Assembly (NCBI RefSeq): GCF_019649055.1
Contig: NW_026570270.1
Span: forward strand, 186,001-250,000
Reading direction: 5' to 3'
From: Paramacrobiotus metropolitanus
Taxonomy: Eukaryota; Tardigrada; Eutardigrada; Parachela; Macrobiotidae
Length of the DNA: 64,000 nucleotides
Shown: positions 40,266 to 52,300 of the stretch, piece after piece
How the letters are laid out: each line of letters begins with the position of its first letter
Position numbering within the stretch: the first letter of the stretch is position 1
Notes under the pieces: generated by a model
What the model saw: only the letters and a program-made list of their open reading frames with translations
The model's database searches: none
What the model was told of the DNA's origin: nothing
Translations under genes and position numbers: made by a program

Positions 40266-42680
40266 ATGAGCGAAAAAATGCAGCACGATACCATCTTATA
40301 CGGAGGCGGGGTGAGCTCCTGTTCGTGGAGGGTACGCGCCGCCATGGCCATCAAGAATATCGAGTATAAGCACGTCATTCTCAGCACCAAAGCCCCGGAT
40401 GAAGCGACCCTCAAGAAACTGCAGGAGATCAATCCGCTGCGCCAGATCCCGGCGCTGTATATCGATGGGAATACGCTGACGCAGTCGGTGGCCATTATGG
40501 AGTATCTGGAGGAGACCCGCCCCGAGCCGGCGATCTATCCCAAACATCCGCTGAACCGCGCGCAGGTGCGCCAGGTGGTGGAGCTGATTAATTCCGGGAT
40601 CCAGCCGCTGCAGAATCCCACGGTGGCGCAGCGGTACAGCAGTGACGAGGCCAAGCAGAAGGAGTGGCAGGTAATGATTTCCCTGATTTATATATTTGTT
40701 TTATATTATATATGCAACCATTTCCGGCGGTAAGTGTAACCGCGTATAATATTTTTTTCTATAATTTATCTAAAGTAATATTTGTTTACGGTAGTACGTA
40801 CCAAAAATCACATTTAACTTTACAACACATTTAAATCACATTTAAGTCTAACTGCAGATAGGCATTGCTCAATGCAACAGAATTGATAGGGTGAGCAAAT
40901 ATCGTGCAACCATTTCCGGCGGTAAGTGTAACCGCGTATAATATTTTTTTCTATAATTTATCTAAAGTAATATTTGTTTACGGTAGTACGTACCAAAAAT
41001 CACATTTAACTTTACAACACATTTAAATCACATTTAAGTCTAACTGCAGATAGGCATTGCTCAATGCAACAGAATTGATAGGGTGAGCAAATATCGTGCA
41101 ACCATTTCCGGCGGTAAGTGTAACCGCGTATAATATTTTTTTCTATAATTTATCTAAAGTAATATTTGTTTACGGTAGTACGTACCAAAAATCACATTTA
41201 ACTTTACAACACATTTAAATCACATTTAAGTCTAACTGCAGATAGGCATTGCTCAATGCAACAGAATTGATAGGGTGAGCAAATATCGTAGGCAACTGGC
41301 TTAAATGGTATTACATATAACGACAATCTTACAACAAGCAGGCGAAAATGCAGTAGTTTCCATTATACGGTAGTAAAAATTTAATTTGCAACACAATTTT
41401 TTTACATTGATACCGAATCGCGCAAAACGTTTATTAATAAAGAACATATCGTACCACAGCTACAAAGTCATTTAATACCTGTGTAATTGTTCTACTATAC
41501 GAGTACGAATAATGCATCGTATCTTTATTTTCGGGTAATCTAGAAATACTGCGAAATCTTCGAGGTATACAGAGTACAACGAAATAACGTTGCAAATCTA
41601 TGATATTTCATTATTTTGAAAGACAGATTGGTTTTCCAATACGGCAGATAATATGATTATGACAATAGCGAAACATTTGACCCTGCTAATGTATTTGCAG
41701 TATCAGTTCGATTTTTTTCCGATTCTGCGATGTACTGTAACTACTTACCAGTTGTCCTTTTACTAGCCAAACAATGACTACACTGCAGAAAAGGAGTGAC
41801 AGGTAACCATTTCTGTGCAATACGTGCGGATTGTGTATAATTTATAAATTATCAATAATTAATATTTTTATTTTTTATCATTATTGTTTTTTTTATTGTA
41901 AATCATCTGAAGTTTTATTCTACTGCAGTACACAAAAGTGACAAAACCATAGTTTTAAGTCTAATTGGGCAATTTGTCAACGCAACAGAAATGATAGATT
42001 GAGCGAACATCGTAGACGAATGGCTTATAACACTCGCAACGACGCTTGCCTCCTCCCTTTCTTAACAACTTACTGCCAAGAACTAAGGAGTAAGCAAGTT
42101 CGCGTATGGCAGGAAAAACCTAAATTGGGCGTTATTACATAATTTTTTGCACTGATAGCCGCGGAAAAAATATAGGAAATTTTGTTACAAATGAATAGAA
42201 CGCTGGCCGGCCATGATATACTGCAGCAAATTCTATGTTAAACAAATGAAACCTGTTCAGGTTAATATGCTGTGTTTGTACTTTATTTTTTCAGCGCACA
42301 TGTACTACTCACTCCGATACTCGTGTATTAAGAATTAGTTTGCAGGTCGAATTTCACATTTCGCAGCGGTTTTCACTTTTCAAAATCCTTATCATATTCC
42401 GATATTTTTTAAGGTGTACTGGATCGAGAAAGGCCTGACCGCACTGGAGAAGATTCTGGAGAAGACCAGCGGCAAGTACTGTGTGGGCGACGAGGTCACG
42501 GCAGCGGATTGTGCGCTGGCTCCGCAGATTTTTGCCGCCCGACGATTCGGTGCGGATATCAACAAATTCCCGTTGGCCGTTGGCATCTACAACAATTTGT
42601 TGGAGGTGGAAGCATTCCGCCAAAGTCACCCGTTCAATCAAGCCGACGCACCGGACGACAAACGCGGACAAATCGTTTAA
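40266..42680 (+). CDS. GSTZ1: Maleylacetoacetate isomerase / glutathione S-transferase zeta, copy B
   Basis: Exons 40266-40670 and 42414-42680 give 223 residues. The start has a strong Kozak context (CCACCATGA). SSCSWRVRAAM, QIPALYIDGNTLTQSVAIME and VGDEVTAADCALAPQI are all intact. It is very close to copy A at the protein level, and the single intron is at the same place, so the two are tandem duplicates. The intron is 1.74 kb against 283 bp in copy A and contains a 192-bp triplicated repeat. Its GC-richer, more C/G-ending codons distinguish it from copy A. An alternative ATG at 40134 would add a basic, Ser/Pro-rich extension that might target mitochondria. Confidence 0.9.
40714..41289 (+). 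repeat. 192-bp unit repeated three times in tandem
   Basis: Each unit starts GCAACCATTTCCGGCGGTAAG and ends GAGCAAATATCG. Three copies (40714, 40906, 41098) look identical by eye. A diverged fourth piece occurs near 41955-42030 (CAACGCAACAGAAATGATAG). All lie within the intron of GSTZ copy B. Each unit carries a splice-donor-like GGCGGTAAGTG. Confidence 0.9.
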
Positions 42681-43183
42681 TGCTCAACCCAATTTTCGCT
42701 CAAATAATTTACAGGACAGATTTTTCTATATGTTTTCTTTTACAAAACTGCCGCTTTACATGAACGCGATTAAAAATTAAAATAGGTTATTTCAAGCGGC
42801 AGCACATTTGGCGTAAAGTAATTCCCATGAATCAAATATATGCAAAATATTTAACAGAGTTTTGTTTTCTAAAGCCTAGTTTATTGTTAGTCGCGCGCGT
42901 GCGGCTTGTAAACGAAGTTCTTTAATGCGGCAGTAAGCTGGAAAATTTAGAAACGATCGCCGAGTACTAAAAAATAAACATTACTGATTCGGGAATAAAT
43001 TGTGGACCCGGCATAGTCTGCTTCGGTTGACGAAAAAAGAATTCATGTATGCCGTTAAGCAGGCTTTCGTTGGCAAAGTAATGTCTCTGTATATATAAAA
43101 GATTCTTCCTATATTACTGACTATAGGAGTATAATAAAAGAATATTTTAGTATGAAAAGATGTATCGGCACATCGAATCACTT
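42681..43183. other. Intergenic region between convergent GSTZ genes B and C
   Basis: The 3' flanks of two convergent genes. No gene or repeat is supported. Confidence 0.4.
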
Positions 43184-44540
43184 TCAATTTAAATTTTTCC
43201 CCCTCTCTTCATCAGGAGTGTCCGGCTGGTTATTTGGATGTGTCCGTTGGAAATAGTCCAGTTTCAGCAAATCTTCAAAAATGCGTTTACAAGTGGGAGC
43301 ACGATTCAGGTCCGCGCCGAAACGTCGCGTCGAAAACATCTGCGGCACTAACGCCAAGTCGGCAAAGGTTATGTCGTCGCCCACGCAGTATTTTCCGCTG
43401 CTGTCCACCAGGATTTTTTCCAAGACGCCCAGACCTCTTTCCATCCAATACACCTAATAATCAACAGTAACTTGACATTTTTCTTTCGGCGAAATTCGAA
43501 ACGTCAACCCGCTGCATTTCATCGTTATACTTATAAAACAACCCTTTGGAGTCTGCAGTCGATAATTACGAATTTCAATATCGTAATCATCAACATTTAA
43601 AACCTACAATTTTAAGAAAATTCTAAAAAAAAATTATATATTTCGAGAAACATACCGCCCTTATTAGGCAAATATATACTAACCAGCAGAGCAAAGGTGT
43701 CAGGCAACCCGATTGTGCTGCTTATTTTTTTTTGTCAAAAAATGGAACAAGCTATCGCAGCAAGTTTTTAATTAAGAAGCTTGCAGGTTTTCAGGGCACA
43801 GCGTTAAATTAGCTATAGACCTGCAACTTGCAGAAGTCAGCCCTTACACTACACCATCGCCCGCCACTACATTTTTAACGACATGTTGTGTTTAACAGCT
43901 ACCTGCGTCAGCAGTTATAACTAACTTATTTGTTTTCATTTTTACACAATTATATTTTCCAGTTTCAGAATAACAGATGTATTAATTTGTGCTAATTAAT
44001 ACTTAGTTGTTTTCCAAGTTCCATGCAGCGTACAACAAAACAATAATACCAATAATAAATTGTTAGTACTTAAATAACGATGATTACCTGCCATTCCTGC
44101 TGCTTCTTCGCATCATCACTGTACTTTTGCGCAACCGGCGGATTCTGCAGCGGCTGGATGCCGGAATTGATAATCTCCACAATCTGCCGGACCTTGGCGC
44201 GCTTCACCGGATCTTTAGGAAGTAGCGGCTTTTCCGGCCGGGTCTCTTCAATGTACTCCAGTATAGCCACGCTCTGCGTCATTTTATTCCCATCGATAAA
44301 CAGCGTCGGCACTTGCCGCAGTGCATTTAGTTTTAACTTGTACTCCTCCGCATCCGCTTGGGTGGCACTGTAGGGATCGAAGATTTTCTGCTCGTATTCG
44401 ATACCTTTATACACGAATGCGGCGCGGACACGCCACGACGCGGAGCTTTTAGCGTAACCGTAGAGGACCGGTTTTCTACTTCCGGTGTGCGATGCCATAC
44501 CGCGAACGATGGGATGGAATAAACGCATGGAGGAATTCAT
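43184..44540 (-). CDS. Zeta-class GST / maleylacetoacetate isomerase paralogue, copy C, with altered active-site Cys
   Basis: Minus strand, exons 44540-44088 and 43453-43184, giving 240 residues. The intron is at the same place as in copies A and B. The fold is clear: VRAAFVYKGIEYEQ, RQVPTLFIDGNKMTQSVAILEY, VGDDITFADLALVPQM. The zeta signature reads SSASWRVRA instead of SSCSWRVRA, so the active-site Cys (human GSTZ1 Cys16) is Ala while the essential Ser is kept. The N-terminus is longer (MRLFHPIVRGMASHTGSRKP) and basic, perhaps a mitochondrial leader. It is clearly diverged from A and B. Isomerase activity may be retained, since in this family the Ser matters most, but specificity may differ. 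Confidence 0.85.
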
Positions 44541-45431
44541 TTTATAAGCGAATATAAGAATGACTTATTTTAAAAATATTTAATTTAAGATATATTATAT
44601 GCGAAGAGTTCGAATTTTCGTCGAATTACTGCGCCAGTGTAATTTTTGTAAAATAAACCGACTTGTGTTTTAACAGTTATATGATCGGCTACTTAACGCG
44701 AGAGCAGATTTGCGGAATTAATCTGTTTGATATGTCGTATACAACGTATATCGGCTCGTATACAGACATTTTCATGTTCGACTTTTGTGGTAGATAAGAA
44801 TTCTTGAGATATCGGTACGGTGAATCTTGCGAAATGACCTTTGGCTTTAAAGTTCACTGAGTACTTCAGGAAGTGGCAACGACAAATCTTATCACTTTTA
44901 TTTATGTTTCGGCACCGATACATAGCATAACTATATGCTATACTTTTGCAAACGCATTTCCGGTTGCACACGAGCCGCTTTGTAAGTACTTGATAATCAT
45001 AAATATACATAAATAAATTAATAGAAAAATAAAATAAATAAATCATAAATCAGCTTCTTAAAGTAATCATAACCATCCGCTTCATAAATTCTGCAAAATT
45101 ATAAGCCAACTTTTTTGACAACTTTACCGTCGACTACAGCAATAAGATTACTTCGCATTTTTGTAATATCCGGGAATTAACGATCAACCAAAAATTTATT
45201 GAAAAAAATTCAACGACATGCATTTTTCTCTGGACAGATAAATACGCTGCAACCTACCAACCTCCCCATCCCTCCGCTCCATCAACCCCTCCCCCCTTCG
45301 CCCCCATAACACATTCTATAAAAATCAAAAAAACATCACCCCAAAAACGAGGAAAGAAAACTGGCAGGCAAAAAAAAATAAATAAATTAGACACGGATAA
45401 ATTAAACGGACGCCGACTACAATTCTGCTTG
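44541..45431. other. Intergenic region, nothing recognised
   Basis: AT-rich. It holds the 5' flank of GSTZ copy C and the 3' flank of SEH1. A pyrimidine-rich stretch (CCTCCCCATCCCTCCGCTCC) lies near 45265. No gene is supported. Confidence 0.4.
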
Positions 45432-48400
45432 TCACAACTTAGGACCATGCCAACGGGAGATGGTGGGACTGCCGCCCAGCTGGCCGTTACTGCTGTTCAG
45501 CCAGTTGTTCATGTTGTGGGCCGTGGCGGAGACGGCCAACGGCGGGAGGGACCCGGCCGGTCCGTCGGGAATGGACGGCTTACGGCTGACACGGCCCGGC
45601 AGCGTGTCTTCGGCGTTGGCCAGGGATCCGTCCCCGCGGATCACCGTCATGCAGTTCCACACGCCCACATGATCAGCTACAATAACCAAATTAAGCAACA
45701 TTATTTTTATTTTTCATTTATTTCTTTTTTTTTATTTATGTTTCATATTTTTTCATTCTAGTTTCCATTTGTTAGTTATTCTTTCAAAATATATTCTTTC
45801 GGTTAAATAAAAATTAAATTGTCGATTTAAACAATTTTGCCAAACCAAAAATAGACAAATTTAAACAACATTTAATTTTTATATGTTTTTTATATATTTT
45901 CATGTCGATTTCTTGCTTCATTTCTTGAATTATTTTTTCACCGTATCATTCCCTGCGTTAAAAATAAAAATCAGGTTTTTGATTTTTATAATTTTGCAAT
46001 GCCAAGTTTTCAGCGCAGTGACTGTGGTATACTCAAAATTAACTTCTATTCTCCCAAAAAGGTAAAGCTTCCTTAAAAAGAAAGCAGCAGTCTACTAATA
46101 CACACGACGGTAAAACCGTTAGCAGTAAGCATTTAACAGTGGGTGAAATCGACCATAACCCGAACAGTATTCAATACTATTCATGTTCTACGTTTTTCCC
46201 TGTTCTCTTACCGCGCCACAGACGAATACATCCATCATCCCCCGAAGAGGCCAGAATCGTTCCGGTGATATTCCAGCTGACACGCCACACTCTCGACTGA
46301 TGGTTTTTGAAGAGTCCGCGCAAACTGATGTCGTAGATTTTCGGCTGACTGCTCACCTGGTGCGTGGAATTCACGCTGGACACCGAATTGGAACGTCTGT
46401 ACAGATAAAGATAAATTAAAAAGAAAAGCTGAGATGTACCTTCAAATGTTGAGTAATACCGTCGCTCTTTATATCACTTAATTCATTCAAAATCAAGTAT
46501 AACCAGAGAGGAAAACATATTTGTTTAAAACTTTTATCTGTGAAACAGTGTCACCGCGGCTGCCGATCTCTGCTACTTATAACCGTCTATTTTTATAGAT
46601 CTATATCTATATATTTTATAGATCTTTATTAAGCATAATTAAATCGAATAAAAAAGGAAAATTCTAGCTTAAACTTGGCATTATATTTTGTGCCCATATG
46701 AGCGTGATTCTATCCTGTCACAGCTGTTCGGAATACTATGGATGCTTCAACAGAGTCATTACACTACGATACCCGGCAAACTACACCAGTGCACACAGAC
46801 AACTGCGCATGCCTGCAATTAAGCGTAAAGCCACAGACCAGGTCGAACTGTCAAAATTACTTTTAAGTAAAAAAACAAACAAAAATCAATTTCCATCCTA
46901 TGTATTATGTACGAATCAGCAAAGCAACGTAGAATACATACTTGGAGGATGATTGCGAAATATTGATGATGAAAAGATCCCTGGAGGCCACAGCCAGCAC
47001 GTGAAATGACCGGCCCAACGTATTGGCAAACGTCAAATCATTCACGGGTTCACTGATTTGGTTCAGCGTTTCCACCTTGCCATACCGCCTAATTTCACCA
47101 ACATCAACAAAAATGAAGAGGTTGAAAAAACGTCGATATTCTTACATACCGTGATAAAAGAGACAGCAATACAATGCCTGGTGATTGTTGCCAAAAAATT
47201 TCAAATAAGCACCAACAAAGCGAATTAGCAATGATTGATAAGTCTAACTGCACTTTTTTATTATTCAAGTTTTCTGTTATTTTCCACAATACAACCCCGC
47301 GGCTATTTACACACCTGTCAATTCCCAACCACTAACTTAAAAATCATTTCGATAAGAAAATCATGAAAAAAAGGAAAAAAAATGAATCTTTGGTGATTTA
47401 TTATTCAAGTTAAACTTTTCCGAAGTCTTGAAATCTCACCTTCCATTATCGATCAGCTCGAATAATAGCACCTTCCCGGGCGTCCGATCACTGTTAGCCG
47501 TGGGACTTTCGTCGTCGGTGCCGACCGCCAGGATCACCGGCAACAAACGCGACTGACTCCAGGCAATGCAACTCGTCGAGGAGAATTTGGATGAGAATTC
47601 ATGCAGTGTCTGCCACTGGGACAAATTCGACTGGTCAATATTCTCGTAGATCCGGATCGTCCCGTCCGACGATGTCGTCGCCTGCCAACCAAGCATACAA
47701 TTTCAAAAATTATTAAATACTACGGCAAAACGCGACAAAAATACATCCAATTCACGAAACATTAATAATCACAGTTTATATTCAAAAAAATTAGCAAAAA
47801 TCCAAAATAAATATCCATAGTACACTAAAAATCGAGACATCTGCTAAAAATTTTTTAAAATTTTCCAACTGCAAAATGCATAATATCAGATTAAAATTTA
47901 CTCGATTAAGTTCCGGTTTGTGCGACTTACGATCTGGAGACCCAAGTGTTTTGGCGCAAACTGCACATCCGTCACGGAGCCGCGACTATCCACAAAAGTG
48001 GCTTTCTTCACCCAGTGGCTCTGCGCAACGGAGCTTCCATCACCCACTAATTAAATTCACTTTTAAAATCAACGATTCGGGGATATTTTCCAGCGAAGAA
48101 TTAAAACGCGCACCCGTTTCTTCCCACAGCGCCGCGGTGCGATCAAAGGAGCACGTGGCGATCAACTGACCGTACAGTGGATGGGCCCATGTCACTTTCC
48201 ACACCGATCCCGCGTGCGTCTACAAATTTAGAAAAAATAGCAATCGGAGTGAACATCAGCGTAAATATCACGGTATTATCACCTGACGTAATACAACCTT
48301 CGGTATCGATAAATTATTGAGTAATTTGTCTTCATACGAAGGCTTGCAATATTTACACGAATCAGTACCTCTAGTCACCTAGTGAAACATCAAACAACGT

Positions 48401-48877
48401 ACGCCTTCATAATACAGAAATCATAATAATAAATAATTTGTTCATTTATTTATCAGTATACACTAAATAACACCGTCAAGTCTCTTTAATTAACGATGAA
48501 AAAATACGAATAGAATGATGAGTGATGAAAAAGAATTTTTTCAATTTTAAATATAGCGCATGTGGAAATTTCTTGTATGTGAAAGCCTGTTTGAACGCGC
48601 TGAAACAGGGTTCTATCATAACGTACAGCGGGAAATACAGACAAACTACCAACCTTCCAATTCGCAGTTATTTTCCATGTATTATCATCTTGAAGATCCC
48701 AGATCTTGAAAAAACGTTAAAACCATAAACCCAAGCGACATAAAATGCGGATGATATCGGATTAACCTTGACGCTCTGATCGCTGGAGCAAGTGGCCATC
48801 CGACGGCCATAATAATCCAAAGCCACATCATGAATGAGATCTTTGTGCTCAGCCTGGACGGGCATTGCAATGCTCAT
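45432..48877 (-). CDS. SEH1: Nucleoporin SEH1 (WD40 protein), eight exons
   Basis: Minus-strand exons: 48877-48767, 48704-48654, 48219-48114, 48046-47931, 47681-47440, 47088-46942, 46396-46212, 45676-45432. All introns are GT-AG and the total is 1203 bp, exactly 400 residues. Diagnostic SEH1 segments are [60 protein letters not shown], and [20 protein letters not shown] near the C-terminus. SEH1 is a six-bladed propeller of the nuclear-pore Y complex and of GATOR2, which regulates TORC1. The length is normal for the family apart from a short, Ser/Pro-rich C-terminal tail. Its start lies 491 bp from the divergent SCAPER start, so a bidirectional promoter is possible. Confidence 0.93.
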
Positions 48878-49368
48878 TCTGAGCACAACCGGGATCGTCA
48901 CCTCCTCACGACATCAATGACACAATGATAGGGATGGAATTTACACAAGCATTCCCAACGTCTCATACACAATAAACCCGATAAGATCATAAGACGACCG
49001 ATAAACGTTACAAAACAGTTCAACAATCAACCACTGCGGAAGAGGAACTTTGACTGATGAAATTTTTCACAAAATCAAGAAACTCGCACGCATAGTGATT
49101 TCCAGTAAGCGTAAAACCCAATGGAAGCCGTGCCATGGAATTGGATGGCGGGTTGTATACGTATCCACTGAAATTCCAACGTCTTTTCCGGTGGTATTGG
49201 AAAGCGCTTTGGCATTTCCGCTTTACCGTATGCAGCACAAAAAAGCAAAACTTTTGCCAGTTTTCACTCGTTTCAGTGTTTTTGTTTCTTGGTGATCTGG
49301 ATTTTCCAGACTTATGATGATCCGATCATTGTGTTACACATTTACTTACTAATATTTTGAAAGGTGCT
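48878..49368. promoter_or_regulatory. Divergent intergenic region between SEH1 and SCAPER
   Basis: 491 bp separate the two divergent start codons. TATTTTGAAAG just before 49365 could be a splice acceptor, so a 5' non-coding exon of SCAPER may lie here, and CTCAG at 48880 likewise for SEH1. No TATA box is evident. Confidence 0.4.
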
Positions 49369-52300
49369 ATGGATGCTGATGTGGAAAGTATCCAGACAGA
49401 GAGTGGAACGGATGTTGTTGCTACTGAGAACAAAACTCCAGAGAACGTGAAATCTGAAGGTTCGTGCGTACTGGTACCTACCTAAAACATTTTTCTTCTG
49501 CGAAATTCATCCCTGAATTGATGATGTTGGGGCTGTTTAGAACGCAGTGAACCCTCCTCCCGCAGCCGTCGTCGTCGCAATGCCAAAGCCGCGGCCAAAG
49601 CGCGAAAGGAAGCCGAAGCCCGTCTGGGTTCGTCGCTGTCCTCACTTTCCTTCGATCACTCGCAGGAATCGCTCAACCTCGCGGAATCCCATTCCAGCCT
49701 GGCCCCCTCCCTCTCCACCCCTTCTGCCAGTACCTCGAAGAAGGGCAAGAGCAAGAACAAAGCCAAACGCCAGAAATCCGATCCCACCCGCCTCATGTCG
49801 CCGTTGAAGAACAAATGCCAGCACGAGGAGAAATTCGCCAAAGCATTGGAGACGCGCGAGCAGATTTTGTTGGAGAAGGCCGAGAAAGTGCGACTGCAGA
49901 GTAAGAAGGTGGAGGAGGTGCGGCAGGTCAAGGCGGCGGCGCTGCAGCAGATCCGCGATAATATCTCCGATAAGATGCAGCGCGCGGAGCGGATTCGCGA
50001 GCAGAAGATCACGACGATTAAGATTAAGGCACGGGATGAAGCTATCAAGGTGGATGAGATTAATTTTATCAATAATATCAAGTCGCGGAATCGGATTATG
50101 GATGTCATGGAAAAGGTACACAGTAAATTCGTTAGTAATTATTTTAATTGAATTTTTAACGTATTAATAAATTCGTAAAAAATTTTTTATCAAATTTTCT
50201 AATGGCGCGAGTGTGTAAATCTTTTTGCATCTTTTAAAGTGTTGTTTTTTTATTTTTCATAAATTTAAAAGAAGTGAAAAAGCATTTAGGGTAAATTTTT
50301 TTCCGTTGTAATTTTTCTTTCTCATGTTTGGGTTTTTGCGGATATTAGATTGGAGATTGCATTTTGATTTTTTCTACTATCCACTGTACTACGAGATGTT
50401 CACCATTAAGCACGGCCCGTAATTTCCTACCGCGAAGATGGTAAAAATTTGAAGAACAAGCCAGAACGAAGCAGATTAGTTTTAAGTGTGGTTAATGCAG
50501 AATTTTTGGGAAACTATGATTCCAGAAGCAGAACGTTTTAATGCTGTAAGTTGTTGGCACTTATTTCAAGTACTATAACAAATAAGTTATTTGTTATAGT
50601 ACCTGCCTTGATTTTCACTGACTTAAACTATTTTATAGCGGAAGAAAAGGTTAATGAAATCGTATTGCGATTTTTGAGATCGCTTTCAAATTTCACTGGT
50701 TGTTTTTGGCTCTTGATTTTCTTTGTCGCATGTTTTTACTTTTGAGCTGTTTTACCGTTTTATGTGTTTTGTTGCACATTGCTCAATCTGTTTTACCAAC
50801 GTTCAGGAACAAAAAATCGTGTTGATACGTAATATTGTACGTACTCTACGTAATACGGTGGTTAATTCTTTGGAAAAATTTGCATTATAGCTTTTACAGC
50901 AGAACATTGTTTCTGTCTTCACAAAATTGAAAAAAAAACGGGAAAAGGTTTTCACGCTAAAATTATTATTAAATTTTGTTGTAATCTCTTCGGGATTTTA
51001 TCGTGCAGTTCTTTTGGTTATCTGGGCAGCAAATTGCTTGGAGTTGCTAGTGCACTGTACTACGAAATCTTTATAGCTTGACATGAATCGTACTTTCTTC
51101 CCGGAAAGGCAGAGGTAAATTTACTGTCCATTGTTGAATTGTTATTTTCTATCGTATCTCTTTTGCTGTGGAAAGCCTTTCTTCCGTTTTACAGTATATA
51201 ATTTTGTATTTCACTTTTTTACAATCTTTTACCGGCGTTTAGGAACAGAAAGTCGTGTCGCGGCAGCAAATTCTGGAGGAAGAACGCGCCAAGCGTTACG
51301 AAGAGAACAAAGCCCGCGACGCCGCTGTGGAAGATCGCCGGCGTCAGCAGGAGCTGGACCGTGCGGCGAAACTGTCGGAAATGGAGGAGAAGAAGCGCAT
51401 CAAAGTGCAGAAAGTCGAACAGCACGTCAACGAGCGTCTGCAGCAGGTGCGCGAGAAAGCCCGCGACCGGGCGCTGAAACTCTTCGCCATCGAGAACGCG
51501 CAGCAGGAGAACCGGAAAACCCTACAGGAAAAGATCCAGAAGAAGGTGGAGATCAGCACCCGCCTGCACGAGGAGCGCATCGAGTTGAAGCGGCTGCGGG
51601 CGCAGTATCTGCGCAGTCCGCGGCCGGGCTCGGCGGATTCGGCCAGCCACCTGCCGGATGTGGAGACGTCCAGCCGGTATCGGTCGCACACGACGGAGGT
51701 GTCGCCGCGGAAGGATAAGGTCATGAAGGGGAAGATTGAGATGCAGGTGGAGATTAACCATATTGCCGCGCGCTATGAGAAAATGGGGAAGAAACTGCGG
51801 ACTAAACTGCTCAAACGAGACGGACCCGTTGAACCGGTATGATTAGTTAATTAACAAATTCTTTACAGAATTAATCGTACGAGAATTTAAAAAAAAAATT
51901 AATTCTGAAAGAAAGAATTTGAATCAAACGAAACTGCGAAAAACGGCTGATCGACAGTTTTGAAAACAAATTAATCGTACGAGGATTCTAATTTGTGTTC
52001 AGAACTGTCGATCGGCCGTTTTTCGCAGTTTCGTTCGATTTTCGGCTGAATTCCAGTCGAGTTTTCAGAAAACAGCATAAACATTTCTGCTCGACTGTTA
52101 GTAATTTAGTACATATGGACAGTACATTAGAAAGTTATGGACTGTTTGTGAAAACGCTGACTGCAAATTGTGACTGCAAGCTGTGATTCTGCGAAAACCA
52201 AGCAGTTCTATGGTTTTTTTTACTTTTTAATAACAAATTCAGAGGCAGTTTTATTACACTTGCTGCTTCCTTTTAAACGAATAAGAATACATTAAAAATT

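Noticed and set aside
49642-50121. Leu/Arg-rich minus-strand open frames of about 150 residues.
   Set aside because: Shadows of the charged coiled-coil exon of SCAPER.
51131-51718. A 195-aa Arg/Gly/Ala-rich open frame on the plus strand.
   Set aside because: An out-of-frame shadow of SCAPER exon 3; the real frame splices correctly on both sides.
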